Assembly (NCBI GenBank): GCA_947577065.1
Contig: CANPTT010000021.1
Span: forward strand, 1 to 37,632
Reading direction: 5' to 3'
Source of the DNA: an uncultured Pseudoflavonifractor sp.
GTDB lineage: Bacteria; Bacillota; Clostridia; Oscillospirales; Oscillospiraceae
DNA: 37,632 nucleotides
Below, one piece after another: positions 15,425 through 24,352 of this stretch; position 1 is the stretch's first letter, and every line of letters starts with the position of its first letter. The notes beneath the pieces are model-generated. The model was not told the DNA's origin and made no database searches. It was given only the letters and a program-made list of their open reading frames with translations. The translations under genes and the position numbers were made by a program.

Positions 15425-17797
15425 ATGAAACTAAAACGGTTCGGGGCGCTTGCTCTCACTCTGGCGCTGACCCTCTCTATGACGGTGGTCCCCGCCCGGG
15501 CGGTGGAATTTTCCGATGTGACGGAGGAGTTCTGGGGCTATGAGGACATTACCAAAATGTCCAACCTGGGCTATGCCAAGGGCTATGACGACGGCACCTT
15601 TAAGCCCAACGGGCGGATGACCGCCGCCGAGACCCTTCTGTTCTGCGCCCGGGCCACCGGAGTGGACTCCGACATCCAGGCCAAGATCGCCGAAGCCCGG
15701 AAGGAGGAGATGGCCGAGACTCTTCCCAAGGCCAATAACATGAATGTCTGGGCCGCCGCCGAAATGGCCCTGGCCGTGGAGACAGGCGTGCTGTCCATCT
15801 CCGAGCTGGAGGCGCTGTCCCAGGTGGACCCCAAAACGGTGGGCGCCTCCAACAAGGAAAAGACCTATCTGGAGGAGACCATGTCCCGGGAAAAGATCTG
15901 CATGTACCTGGTCCGGGCCATGCAGCTGGAGCCTTTGGCCCGCGGCCTGTCCAACTACTCTCTGAGCTATGCCGACAAGGAGGATGTGACCCCCGCCCTC
16001 CAGCCCTATATCTATGTTCTGACCAACTTTGGCATCGTCAAGGGAAAGGACGAGGGGAACTTTGACCCCCAGGGCCCCGTGACGAGAGCCGAGATGACCA
16101 CTATGCTCAGCCGGGCCCTCAGCTTTATGACCAAGGCCGGGATCACCACCGAGCTCAGCGAGTATACCACCTACGACTGGAAGGCGGGCGTGATCTCCAG
16201 CGTGACCAACGCCGCCGACGGCACCATCCTCCTCACTCTGACCAGCGAGATCTCCGGAGCCCAGTCCTATTCGGTGCCCGCCACCGCCAGTATCTATGAC
16301 GACAATATGCTCACCGCCGCCTCCGCCCTTCGGGCAGGGCAGTACGCCCGGCTCAACTTCACCAGCGCCGGCGCCGTTCGGGAGGTGCGCCTCAGCGGCG
16401 CTATGTCCTCCTATTCCGGCACCATTTCGGACCTGACCGACAACAAGCTCACCCTGCTCATCAACGGCATGGCCCACACCCTTACCATTGACCGGTTTAC
16501 CGAGGTGGCCGTCGGCAAATCTCTGGGCGACCGCTCCATTATTGACGAGGAGGCCGGGTACACCTCCGCCATCTGTTACGTGGACGAGATGGGCCATCTG
16601 GCCGGCGTTCGCTTCTCCGGCGGGACCCAGCTGATGAACGGTCTTGTGGAGAGCGTTACCACCATCGGCAGCACCACCACCTTGGGCGTCACCGGCTTTA
16701 ACGGCGTGGTCTACCACTACTCCGTCCCCTCGGGGATCACGGTCACCGTCAACGGAGTCCTGGGCTCCCTGTCCGCCGCCCATGTGGGAAAATATGTCCA
16801 GATCCGGGTGGGCACCGACAACAGCCAGCTCGCCAGCATTGCGGTGGATACCGTAAGCAATTTTGTCCAGGGTCCCATTAAGCGTCTTGGCACCGTGGGC
16901 ACCGCCCGCAGCGTCTATATCTCCGACATTTTCTCCGGCAAAGAGGTCGTCCCCACCGTAAGCCAGAGCGCCGCCATCACCTATAACGGCGAGGCTAAGT
17001 CCATCAGCCAGATCGAGTCTGGCTGGTATGTGACGGCTATGCTTACCGGGAACATGATCGTGCAGATGGACGCCTTTCCCGGCTCCGCCACAGTGGAGGG
17101 GACCCTTACCTCCATCAACTACGGCTCCCCCCTCACCACCATCCAGGTCACTCAGGAGGACGACAGCGTGGTCACCTACAGCCTGGACCTCACCGATCTG
17201 CCCACCATTAACCGGGACGGAAAGGCTGGTTCCATCACCGACCTTATCACCGGCGACCACGTGCTCATCACCATTCGCTATAATGAGGTAGAGCGCATTG
17301 ACGCCACCCCCCAGACCGCCGACCTGACCGGCGTCATTGAGGAGATCAGCATGTCCAACTCCGGCGTCACCATGCGGGTAAAGCTCTCCACCGGCTCCAC
17401 CTCCACCTACACCGTTTACGACGGAGTCTCGGTGACCCAGGGAGGGAAAGCCTCCAACATCTACAATCTGAAGCCCGGCTTCACCGTCGCCATGGTGACC
17501 AACGGGGATCAGGTGGTCTCTATTGATATTACCGCCGTGGCCTCCTCCTCCACAGAGCTGACAGGCTCGGTGCTGCTGATCAACAATACCAGCACCTCCA
17601 AAACCATCACCCTCCAGGTCACCGACTCCATGGGCAAGACCTCCCTTGTGGTGGTAGATGTGAAGAACGCCAACCTGCTGGATCTGACCGGCGCCAGTCT
17701 GAGCCTGGGCCGAGATTTTGACTCGGGCAACATCATCCGGGCCTTCGGCAGCTATGACGGGGCCACCTTTGTGTCCACCATCGTCATCAAGCAGTGA
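15425..17797 (+). CDS. SLH-anchored surface protein with beta-rich repeats
   Basis: A 790-residue protein starting at ATG 15425 with GGAGG nine bases upstream. The signal peptide is MKLKRFGALALTLALTLSMT with a PARA-type cleavage site. Three SLH regions follow to about residue 235, including FSDVTEEFWGYEDITKM, VWAAAEMALAVETGVL and TNFGIVKGKDEGNFDPQGPVTRAEM. The rest (about 250-790) is made of repeated beta-strand units of roughly 60-70 residues, each with a pattern such as GTISDLTDNKLTLLING or GVIEEISMSNSGVTMRV. It probably forms a rod on the cell surface. Codon use is strongly biased to C-ending codons, consistent with a highly expressed S-layer-type protein. Confidence 0.9.
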   Translation: MKLKRFGALALTLALTLSMTVVPARAVEFSDVTEEFWGYEDITKMSNLGYAKGYDDGTFKPNGRMTAAETLLFCARATGVDSDIQAKIAEARKEEMAETLPKANNMNVWAAAEMALAVETGVLSISELEALSQVDPKTVGASNKEKTYLEETMSREKICMYLVRAMQLEPLARGLSNYSLSYADKEDVTPALQPYIYVLTNFGIVKGKDEGNFDPQGPVTRAEMTTMLSRALSFMTKAGITTELSEYTTYDWKAGVISSVTNAADGTILLTLTSEISGAQSYSVPATASIYDDNMLTAASALRAGQYARLNFTSAGAVREVRLSGAMSSYSGTISDLTDNKLTLLINGMAHTLTIDRFTEVAVGKSLGDRSIIDEEAGYTSAICYVDEMGHLAGVRFSGGTQLMNGLVESVTTIGSTTTLGVTGFNGVVYHYSVPSGITVTVNGVLGSLSAAHVGKYVQIRVGTDNSQLASIAVDTVSNFVQGPIKRLGTVGTARSVYISDIFSGKEVVPTVSQSAAITYNGEAKSISQIESGWYVTAMLTGNMIVQMDAFPGSATVEGTLTSINYGSPLTTIQVTQEDDSVVTYSLDLTDLPTINRDGKAGSITDLITGDHVLITIRYNEVERIDATPQTADLTGVIEEISMSNSGVTMRVKLSTGSTSTYTVYDGVSVTQGGKASNIYNLKPGFTVAMVTNGDQVVSIDITAVASSSTELTGSVLLINNTSTSKTITLQVTDSMGKTSLVVVDVKNANLLDLTGASLSLGRDFDSGNIIRAFGSYDGATFVSTIVIKQ

Positions 17798-17810
17798 TCC
17801 AGCCCCTCCA

Positions 17811-17848
17811 CGCCCCGCCGCAGTCTTTTCTGCGGCGGGGCGTTTTTT
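17811..17848 (+). terminator. Strong intrinsic terminator
   Basis: Arms 17811-17822 and 17831-17842 (CGCCCCGCCGCA and its complement) form a 12-bp GC stem with an 8-base loop followed by six T. It ends the SLH gene 13 bases after its stop. Confidence 0.93.
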
Positions 17849-17908
17849 ATTTTATGACCCTCCTCGACCGGTCCGCTTTTTTCCCTTCCCCCCTTGTGGC
17901 ATGGCATA

Positions 17909-17937
17909 TTGTTTTTTTCTTCCAAAGGTTCTATAAT
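17909..17937 (+). promoter_or_regulatory. Promoter of the SLH/VCBS gene
   Basis: TTGTTT (17909-17914) and TATAAT (17932-17937) with a 17-base spacer lie about 40 bases before the start codon. Confidence 0.8.
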
Positions 17938-17974
17938 AGCCTTAGCTTTTATTTTAAGGAGGCAGAACCACACC

Positions 17975-20248
17975 ATGAAAAAACGCGTTCTTGCTCTTTT
18001 TTCCGCTCTGATCATGGCTTTTGCCCTGGCCCTTCCCGCCACAGCAGCCCAGGATGCCCCCTCCGCCTGGGCAAGCGACGCCGTCACCTGGCTCCGGGGG
18101 ACAGGTAAACTGACAGAGGCCGATTTTTCCGGCTATGACCGCACCGTGACCCGCTCCGATTTCGCCCGGCTGGGCGTCATCCTCTATGAGCTGATCACCG
18201 GAATGCCCAAGCCCGACCCGGCGGACGTGAAGAATCCCTTTACCGACACCAGCGATCCGGATATCCTCCGGGCCTATAAGATCAAGATCATCTCCGGCAC
18301 AGGGGACGGGACCACCTTCTCCCCCGGCGACAGCGTCAACCGGGAGCAGATCGCCGTCATGCTTCTGCGGGTGCTGGACGCCTGTAAGGTCACCTACAGC
18401 CAGGCCGATGTGAACGGCATCGTCTTCTCCGACGAGGCCGAGCTGAGCGGGTGGGCCGCCGAAAGCGTAAAGCGGGCCTATCTCATCCAGATCATGAACG
18501 GCACAGGCGGCTCATCTATGTCCCCCAAGATGACCGTCTCCATGGAGCAGGCATACCAGCTTCTCTACAACGTATACACCAACCGGGACGCCATTCGTTC
18601 CGGAGCGGTGCGCACCATCTCCGCCGGGCAGGCCGGCACTGTGTCGGTAAAGTACGCCGGCGGCGGCAAGTATGACACCGGCTGGTGTGAGGACGCCTAT
18701 CACGCCCAGCCGGTCCTGTGCGACATCGACGGGGACGGCTCCATGGAGCTTCTCGCCGCCTCCTACTCCATCCAGTGCCTGGACGCCGCCACCGGTTCCC
18801 TCAAGTGGCGCTTCCCCGTGGGCGCTGACCGCAATTCCACCACCAACGGCCTGGACCTGTCCCTGCGCACTTGGCCCAGCCTGTACGTGGGCGACGTCGA
18901 CGGCGACGGAAGAAACGAGATCGTGGCCGGCCACGGCAGCAGCATTCTCCACCAGGGTCTTGTGGCCGTCTATGACGAAAACGGCTACTTTAAGCCCGGC
19001 TGGCCCCAGTCTCTGCCCAACGAGGTCTACTCCATTGAGGTGGCCGACCTGGACAATGACGGCACCATGGAGATCGCCGCAGGCGTCGGCGTAGCCGACG
19101 GTCAGAGCGTCTATGTCTATGAGCATGACGGCTCCATCCGCCCCGGCTGGCCTCAGTTGGACGCCGCCCACGACGGCAACAAGACCCTTGTCCTGCCTGA
19201 CTCCGACCCCAAGGCCCCCTCTCTGGGCTACTCCTACGGCATTTTTAACGACAACCTGGCCATCGGGGACATTGACGGAGACGGAGTAAAGGAGATCGTA
19301 GCCCCCGCCGACATGGGCCAGATCTGCGCCTATAAGCCTGACGGCACCCAGGTCCGCTCCTCCTTCCAGATGGAGATCGGCAAAAACAACTATAACGTTA
19401 CAGAGCCCGTTGTCTGGGGCCGGGTGGGCGCCTTCTCCAATGCGGAGTATGAGTCTAAGGTCTACAACGGCGGCTTTGGCCGCCAGAACGACCTGATGGG
19501 CAACGAGCTGAGCCTCTCCTCCCTGCCCATGGACGAGCGGCTCACCGCCCACTTCACCCTCAGCAAGGCCCTTATCGCCGATGTGGACGGCAACGGGAAA
19601 AATGAGGTGGTGGTCGTGGGCGATATCCACGACCGGGCCCACGAGGCCGCAGCCAATGCGGGGGCCGATCTGCCCCACCTCTACAACGAGCTGTTTATCT
19701 TTAATGGGGACCGGACCCGCTTCAACGACGTCTGGGCCACCGAGCCCACGGTGAAGGAGCCCCCCCTGTGCCCCCTGACCAACTCCGACTGGGAGACCAT
19801 GGACCGCTGCATGCCCGATCCCGTCTGCGCCGATCTGGACGGCGACGGCAAGCTGGAGATCCTCTATCCCGACTACTCCGGCAAGCTCAATTGCTACTGG
19901 CTGGACCACACCCAGCACGAAAGCTGGCCCATCAACGTCTATGACGGCTCCACCATAGAGTACGCCGGAGCCCCCACAGTCCAGGATCTGAACGGGGACG
20001 GCGTTCCCGAGGTCATCTTTACCACCTACACCCAAAAGCAGGGGGCCAAAAGGGGTTCCCTCTACATTGCGGACAACAAGGGCAATGTGCTGCAGAAGGT
20101 AGAGCTGCCCGCCGCCACCGACACCTCCAACACCGTTCCCAACGGCTGCATGGCCGCCCCCTTGGTGGCCGACGTGGACGCCGACGGCAAGCCGGAGATC
20201 GTCCTTCACACCCATCTGTCCGGCATCACCGTGTACGACCTGGACTGA
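17975..20248 (+). CDS. SLH-anchored surface protein with VCBS/FG-GAP-like repeats
   Basis: A 757-residue protein starting at ATG 17975 (AAGGAGG upstream). It has a signal peptide (MKKRVLALFSALIMAFALA) and three SLH regions (to about residue 200), then a beta-propeller-like part. Eight DxDxDG-type calcium loops are visible: CDIDGDGSMELL, GDVDGDGRNEIV, ADLDNDGTMEIA, GDIDGDGVKEIV, ADVDGNGKNEVV, ADLDGDGKLEIL, QDLNGDGVPEVI and ADVDADGKPEIV. Such repeats build integrin-alpha-like propellers that bind partners or glycans outside the cell. No catalytic domain is seen. It has its own promoter and terminator and the same rich codon bias as its neighbour, so both are probably abundant wall-bound proteins. 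The ligand is unknown. Confidence 0.92.
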   Translation: MKKRVLALFSALIMAFALALPATAAQDAPSAWASDAVTWLRGTGKLTEADFSGYDRTVTRSDFARLGVILYELITGMPKPDPADVKNPFTDTSDPDILRAYKIKIISGTGDGTTFSPGDSVNREQIAVMLLRVLDACKVTYSQADVNGIVFSDEAELSGWAAESVKRAYLIQIMNGTGGSSMSPKMTVSMEQAYQLLYNVYTNRDAIRSGAVRTISAGQAGTVSVKYAGGGKYDTGWCEDAYHAQPVLCDIDGDGSMELLAASYSIQCLDAATGSLKWRFPVGADRNSTTNGLDLSLRTWPSLYVGDVDGDGRNEIVAGHGSSILHQGLVAVYDENGYFKPGWPQSLPNEVYSIEVADLDNDGTMEIAAGVGVADGQSVYVYEHDGSIRPGWPQLDAAHDGNKTLVLPDSDPKAPSLGYSYGIFNDNLAIGDIDGDGVKEIVAPADMGQICAYKPDGTQVRSSFQMEIGKNNYNVTEPVVWGRVGAFSNAEYESKVYNGGFGRQNDLMGNELSLSSLPMDERLTAHFTLSKALIADVDGNGKNEVVVVGDIHDRAHEAAANAGADLPHLYNELFIFNGDRTRFNDVWATEPTVKEPPLCPLTNSDWETMDRCMPDPVCADLDGDGKLEILYPDYSGKLNCYWLDHTQHESWPINVYDGSTIEYAGAPTVQDLNGDGVPEVIFTTYTQKQGAKRGSLYIADNKGNVLQKVELPAATDTSNTVPNGCMAAPLVADVDADGKPEIVLHTHLSGITVYDLD

Positions 20249-20293
20249 GGGCCATAGAGAGAAAGGAATGTACGCTGCAAAATAGGGCTTTAA

Positions 20294-20337
20294 AAAAGCA
20301 GAGCGGTCAGCCTAAAAAGCTTGACCGCTCTGCTTTT
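20294..20337. terminator. Terminator after the SLH/VCBS gene
   Basis: Arms 20294-20309 and 20322-20337 are perfect 16-base complements (core GCAGAGCGGTCA) ending in TTTT, with a 12-base loop. It is symmetric enough to work both ways. Confidence 0.88.
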
Positions 20338-20499
20338 CTCTGCGCTTTTTTGTAAGGATTTTCTTGCTACCATTCCTTCTAATGGTTCACCCCAAAATTT
20401 TTTCAAAAAAGTGGGGATTTACAGGCGGAAAAATGAGAGCTATCTGTTATGATAATAGAACAACCGTTCGTGTAGGCAGACAAAGAAAGGAGAATGTCA

Positions 20500-23400
20500 A
20501 TGGAAAGAAGAAAACAAGACCTATGGGAAAGGAAGGGGAGATGGGAGAAGACCGGGGGGCTCAAGCCCCCCTCCGCCCCCTCCTTTTCCAAGCCGGCGCC
20601 GGTCAGCAAAAAGACCAAGCTGCCGGAGGTGACCACCGGGCCGGGACCCCGGAAGGTCTTCAGCTTGGGAGGGGGAGCCAAAAAGTCCCCAGACTTTGCC
20701 GCCGTGACAGAGTCGGCCAAACAGCGGACCAAGGAGTCTATCCTGAAGAAATACGGCGTTTCCACCTCCACCCCCGGCGGGGGAGGGGATATGACCTCCA
20801 CCGGGTCGGCGGACAGGACCAAGGACTCCATCCTGAAGAAGTACGGTGTGAAAACCGATCCCACCCCCAAGAGCTGGTCCCCCTCCACCCTCACCACCGG
20901 AGGGAGGAAGCCGGTCTCGGCCTCCTCCTACCAAAGCCTCTTCCCCAAGGGGAAGGCCCCGGAGCGGCCGGCGGTCCCCCAGGCCCGGATCGAGGCGGAC
21001 CGGCGGGAGGCCGGGGCCCTGGAGTCCAGGCTGCGGCTGGGGGAGGCCACGGAGGAGGACTTTACGGGATATCTGGAGGACGTCCGGGGTACCTACAACT
21101 ATACCCCGGAGCCGGGGAGCTGGGAGGAGATGCTCCAAATGACCCAAAGCTACCTGCGCAGCCTGGAGCCCAGGGCGGAGACCTTCGCCGACCGGAGGGC
21201 GGAGGGCCGGGATCTCCTGAGCAGGCTTGCCAATACCGTGACGGGGGCGGCCAAGGAGTACGCCGGAAGCATGGCAAGCGCGGCGTCCACCCTCTACCAG
21301 TCCAACTACAAAAACACGGTGGACCACCTTCTGAACGGCGGGGTGGACCCGGAACTGGAAGGGCTGGTGGATCCGGAGGAGTACGCCCGGAGGATCCAGG
21401 AACACTCCCGCAGGGCGATAGAAAAAATGAACGGCTGGGCGGAGGATGTGACCCAGAGCGGGGCGGCGGATATCGCCAAGGCCCGGGAAGGACTGAACCC
21501 GGCGGGGAAGCTGGCAGTGGACCTGGGGGTGGCGGTGACCCAGATGGCGGGGGACGGGACCGTGGGCATGGTGACCGGGGGCGGGGGGATGCTCCCCCTG
21601 CTGGTGCGCTCCTTCGGGGGCGGAGCCTACGAGGCCCGACAGAAGGGCTACAGCGAGGAGGAGCAGGTGGCTCTCGGCCTTGCCAGGGCGGCCACGGAGT
21701 ATTTCACGGAGCGGCTGTTTGGCGGGAATCCGGTCTACGACAGGGACGCGGGACTGGTAAATAAGCTGGTGGAGAAGGTTACGGGCGACTCCAGGCTCCT
21801 GGCGGTGCTGACCTCCCCCTTTTTTGACAAGGTAGAAGAGGGTCTGGAGGAGGTGGTCGGCAACGTGCTGGACCCCATGGCGGAGTGGGTCATCACGGGA
21901 AACTGGGAGGGCTATGACCTGGACCGGATCGTGGAGGAGGGGGTCATAGGGATCCTGGCCGCCATGATCGCCAAGGGCGGAGCCAGGGTGATGAACGGGG
22001 CGAAGGGCAGGGTCGGGGAAGCGCTGAATGTCCAGGGGGACGCGGCGGCGGAGCAGCCCTCCCCGATCGGCGACCAGGCCCTGAACGAGCTGATGCACGA
22101 CCGGGGCTTCCTGAGCTATCTGGAACGCAAGGGCGATCTGAAACTGACAAAGGACATGACCCAGGACCAGAAGCGCACGGCCATCCGGGAGGCTATGGAG
22201 AGAAGCGTGCAAAAAGAACCTGCCTCCACAAAGGAGACGGAAGATATCCACTACTCCTTGAAAGCGTTTGCGGATGGACGGCGGTTTGTGGAGGTGGACA
22301 CAGATCAAGCCCAGTTTGATGGTTTATCATTTAAACAATTAGGATACCAGGCAAGAAAAGTGATAAAAGAAAAATTCAAAGGGAAAGTTATTGGGATTGA
22401 AAACCGTGCATTTGTAAACGGAAATACAGCGGAAGAGTATGGACATCCGATAAAAAAATTGTCGCCACAAGAGCATGAAGCGAAAATGCGAGCATCTACA
22501 GAACTTGACAATCTCCTTGATGCGGGAACAAATTTCAGAACAGAAGCAGATGGGCGGGATGGGCACATCCATCCTGGTATAGTTGGTGATTTTCAGTACT
22601 TTGATACTATCTTTAAAGTCGGAGACGAGTTCTATAAGGGAGTTATCAACATAAAACCTACCTCAAAAGGGCTTCTGCTTAAGGACATTACAAAAATTGA
22701 AAACATCACCCAGGACATAAGTAGCTCATACGGACAAAATCCGAAGTCTACATTCCTGCGTGATGTTTCCATGGACAGTATACGCCAAAACACACAAAAA
22801 GACAACAGGGAAGTTCCGACAGAAGCCGAGGTCAAGCCCGAAAGCAGACCCTTCGCCACCGAGAAAGGAACTGAAGCGGGGCTGGTGTGGGACCAGTATG
22901 TGGAAAAGCGCCTCCGCCCGGAGACAGCGGACCGGATCAATATCATCGCCCGGGAGTTGGGGATGCGGGTGCGGTTTGTGGACAGCGTCCGGGGTGGCAG
23001 GGCCAACGCCGGTATCCAGGGAAGCGAGATCCGGATCGAGCGGTATAACCCCAACCCGGCGACCTACCTTCTGGGCCATGAGCTGACCCACCGGCTCCAG
23101 GAGACGGCGCCGGAGGCTTACGCCCGGTTCCGGGAGGCGGTGCGCTCCGAGGCGGAGAAGGAGGCCCGGGGACTCTATGAGCTCTACCGGGGCGAGGGGA
23201 TTGAGATGGACTACGCCGGAGCGCTGGACGAGGCCACGGCCAACTGCGCGGGACGACTGCTTCAGGACGGAAGGGTGCTGGAGGAGTTCATCGAGAGGCA
23301 CCGGACAGACCGGAGCATGCTGGAGAAGCTGCTGGAGGCCATCCGGGGACTGATCTCCAAGCTGACGGGGGAGGAGAAGCGAAAGGCCCAGACAGCGGAG

Positions 23401-24099
23401 GGCAAGCTGCTGGCAGCCCTGGAGGAAGGCAGACGGCAGGCGAAAACGGCAGAAGGGCAGGGGAGCGCTGTCCTGGAGAGCGGTGAGGCACGGTATTCTA
23501 TCAACGAAGCTTTTAGAGAAGAGGTTGCAGCTTGGGACTGGGCAGGACGGCCCGAGGGGGAATGGTTCACTTTAGGGAGTACCGGACCAGTCATGCAAGG
23601 TCTGGGTGCGATTGAAAGTGATATTTTCATGGAGGGAGATAAAATTGGAAAGATCCTTTATGACCACCCGGAAATGACCATCCGTGAGATACAGAGAATT
23701 CCAGAAATCTTGGAGGATCCTGTACTGGTTGTAAAGAGTCGAGGCGGAAATCGTCGAGGGCAGAACAGTCGATTGGTCATTTTTGGAAGTGTTAAGGCCC
23801 AGAATGGACAACCGATCATGACTGTTTTTGATCTGCGGCCTGTGGATGGATATTTTGTGTTAGATGATATGCAAAAGGTGAATAGCTCATACGCCAGAAG
23901 TAATGCACTAAACTATGTCCAAGGTGGAGAGATCCTTCACGCAGACGAAAAAAGAACCGCTTCGCTGCTTCGGTCAATAGGCTTGCATGGGCCTATCGAG
24001 CTGCAACAAAGTGGCTCTATTGGTAGTATATCCTATTATCAGCGTTCTGTCAACGTCAAGGGGGTGCCATTTTTTGATGTGGTAAAAGTAGGGGAATGA
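20500..24099 (+). CDS. Phage/ICE-type polyvalent protein with zincin peptidase and two BECR-like toxin modules
   Basis: A 1199-residue protein. Start ATG 20500 is preferred because GGAG (20489-20492) is seven bases upstream; ATG 20494 is too close. Layout: a basic Ser/Pro/Gly-rich N-terminus with two copies of ILKKYGV (about residues 80 and 113); a helical region (150-270); a hydrophobic glycine-rich segment (about 345-380) followed by conserved helices typical of phage structural/polyvalent proteins; an internal module (about 593-777) resembling the LPD3/BECR nuclease-like domains; a zincin metallopeptidase with HELTH (His860, Glu861, His864) and DEATANC downstream; a helical linker; and a C-terminal module (about 1002-1199) resembling phage MuF C-terminal toxins. 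Both modules are markedly AT-rich while the scaffold is GC-rich. No signal peptide and no other phage genes are adjacent. Domain names are from memory of the families and need profile searches. Confidence 0.82.
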   Translation: MERRKQDLWERKGRWEKTGGLKPPSAPSFSKPAPVSKKTKLPEVTTGPGPRKVFSLGGGAKKSPDFAAVTESAKQRTKESILKKYGVSTSTPGGGGDMTSTGSADRTKDSILKKYGVKTDPTPKSWSPSTLTTGGRKPVSASSYQSLFPKGKAPERPAVPQARIEADRREAGALESRLRLGEATEEDFTGYLEDVRGTYNYTPEPGSWEEMLQMTQSYLRSLEPRAETFADRRAEGRDLLSRLANTVTGAAKEYAGSMASAASTLYQSNYKNTVDHLLNGGVDPELEGLVDPEEYARRIQEHSRRAIEKMNGWAEDVTQSGAADIAKAREGLNPAGKLAVDLGVAVTQMAGDGTVGMVTGGGGMLPLLVRSFGGGAYEARQKGYSEEEQVALGLARAATEYFTERLFGGNPVYDRDAGLVNKLVEKVTGDSRLLAVLTSPFFDKVEEGLEEVVGNVLDPMAEWVITGNWEGYDLDRIVEEGVIGILAAMIAKGGARVMNGAKGRVGEALNVQGDAAAEQPSPIGDQALNELMHDRGFLSYLERKGDLKLTKDMTQDQKRTAIREAMERSVQKEPASTKETEDIHYSLKAFADGRRFVEVDTDQAQFDGLSFKQLGYQARKVIKEKFKGKVIGIENRAFVNGNTAEEYGHPIKKLSPQEHEAKMRASTELDNLLDAGTNFRTEADGRDGHIHPGIVGDFQYFDTIFKVGDEFYKGVINIKPTSKGLLLKDITKIENITQDISSSYGQNPKSTFLRDVSMDSIRQNTQKDNREVPTEAEVKPESRPFATEKGTEAGLVWDQYVEKRLRPETADRINIIARELGMRVRFVDSVRGGRANAGIQGSEIRIERYNPNPATYLLGHELTHRLQETAPEAYARFREAVRSEAEKEARGLYELYRGEGIEMDYAGALDEATANCAGRLLQDGRVLEEFIERHRTDRSMLEKLLEAIRGLISKLTGEEKRKAQTAEGKLLAALEEGRRQAKTAEGQGSAVLESGEARYSINEAFREEVAAWDWAGRPEGEWFTLGSTGPVMQGLGAIESDIFMEGDKIGKILYDHPEMTIREIQRIPEILEDPVLVVKSRGGNRRGQNSRLVIFGSVKAQNGQPIMTVFDLRPVDGYFVLDDMQKVNSSYARSNALNYVQGGEILHADEKRTASLLRSIGLHGPIELQQSGSIGSISYYQRSVNVKGVPFFDVVKVGE

Positions 24100-24201
24100 T
24101 ACAAGGGGACGGCTCTTTCGCTAAAAGCGACGCTCTAAAAAATGAGAAATCCTCTTCCTAAATTCACTATATGCCAAAGCGGAGAAAAAGCAAACGCAAA
24201 A

Positions 24202-24256
24202 CCTTCCAAGGGGACGGCCTTTATGTACACAGACGGCATGGAAGGACCATCCCCTT
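24202..24256. repeat. Inverted-repeat element of the GGGGACGG type
   Basis: AAGGGGACGG (24208-24217) pairs with CCATCCCCTT (24247-24256), and CCTTCCA (24202-24208) pairs with TGGAAGG (24239-24245). A related half-copy (CAAGGGGACGGCTCTTT) lies at 24103-24119, right after the polyvalent gene. The same words recur at 25311-25368. Confidence 0.6.
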
Positions 24257-24304
24257 AAACAAATGGGCCTGGAGGGCTCCGGGCCATGAGAGAGGAGAAA
24301 AGAT

Positions 24305-24352
24305 ATGAAACGAACGATCATACCCTGTCAGGTGCGCTGTGAACAGGTGCTG
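24305..24352 (+). pseudogene. Start of a truncated gene with good ribosome binding site
   Basis: ATG 24305 follows GGAGAAAAGAT and begins MKRTIIPCQVRCEQVLG, then runs into sequence copied from the metallopeptidase region in a different frame and soon stops. It seems to be the 5' end of another gene cut off by the rearrangement that produced the remnant at 24353-25044. The N-terminal sequence recalls phage tail-region proteins of Oscillospiraceae, but that is only a memory-based guess. Confidence 0.4.

Noticed and set aside
15431-17260. Minus-strand open frame (609 residues) opposite the first large SLH gene
   Set aside because: Same shadow composition, no start signal, and the opposite strand has a signal peptide, SLH domains, promoter and terminator.
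16200-17760. Repeated DNA words in the SLH beta-repeat region considered as a CRISPR or tandem repeat array
   Set aside because: The similarity is at protein level between degenerate 60-70 residue units; there are no identical repeats with regular spacers, and no CRISPR array was seen anywhere in the window.
18512-20215. Minus-strand open frame opposite the SLH/VCBS gene
   Set aside because: Shadow of the repeated GACGGCGAC-type codons of the calcium loops; no ribosome binding site.
20364-21764. Plus-strand overlapping frame (466 residues) at the start of the polyvalent gene
   Set aside because: Gly/Arg/Pro-rich, lies in another frame of a well-supported gene and has no ribosome binding site.
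20521-22308. Minus-strand open frame opposite the polyvalent protein
   Set aside because: It ends exactly where the AT-rich module begins, as expected from loss of GC-driven openness, and has no domain.
24121-24321. Minus-strand 66-residue frame that might be an immunity gene for the MuF-C-like toxin
   Set aside because: It crosses the inverted-repeat elements, lacks a ribosome binding site and has no protein-like pattern.
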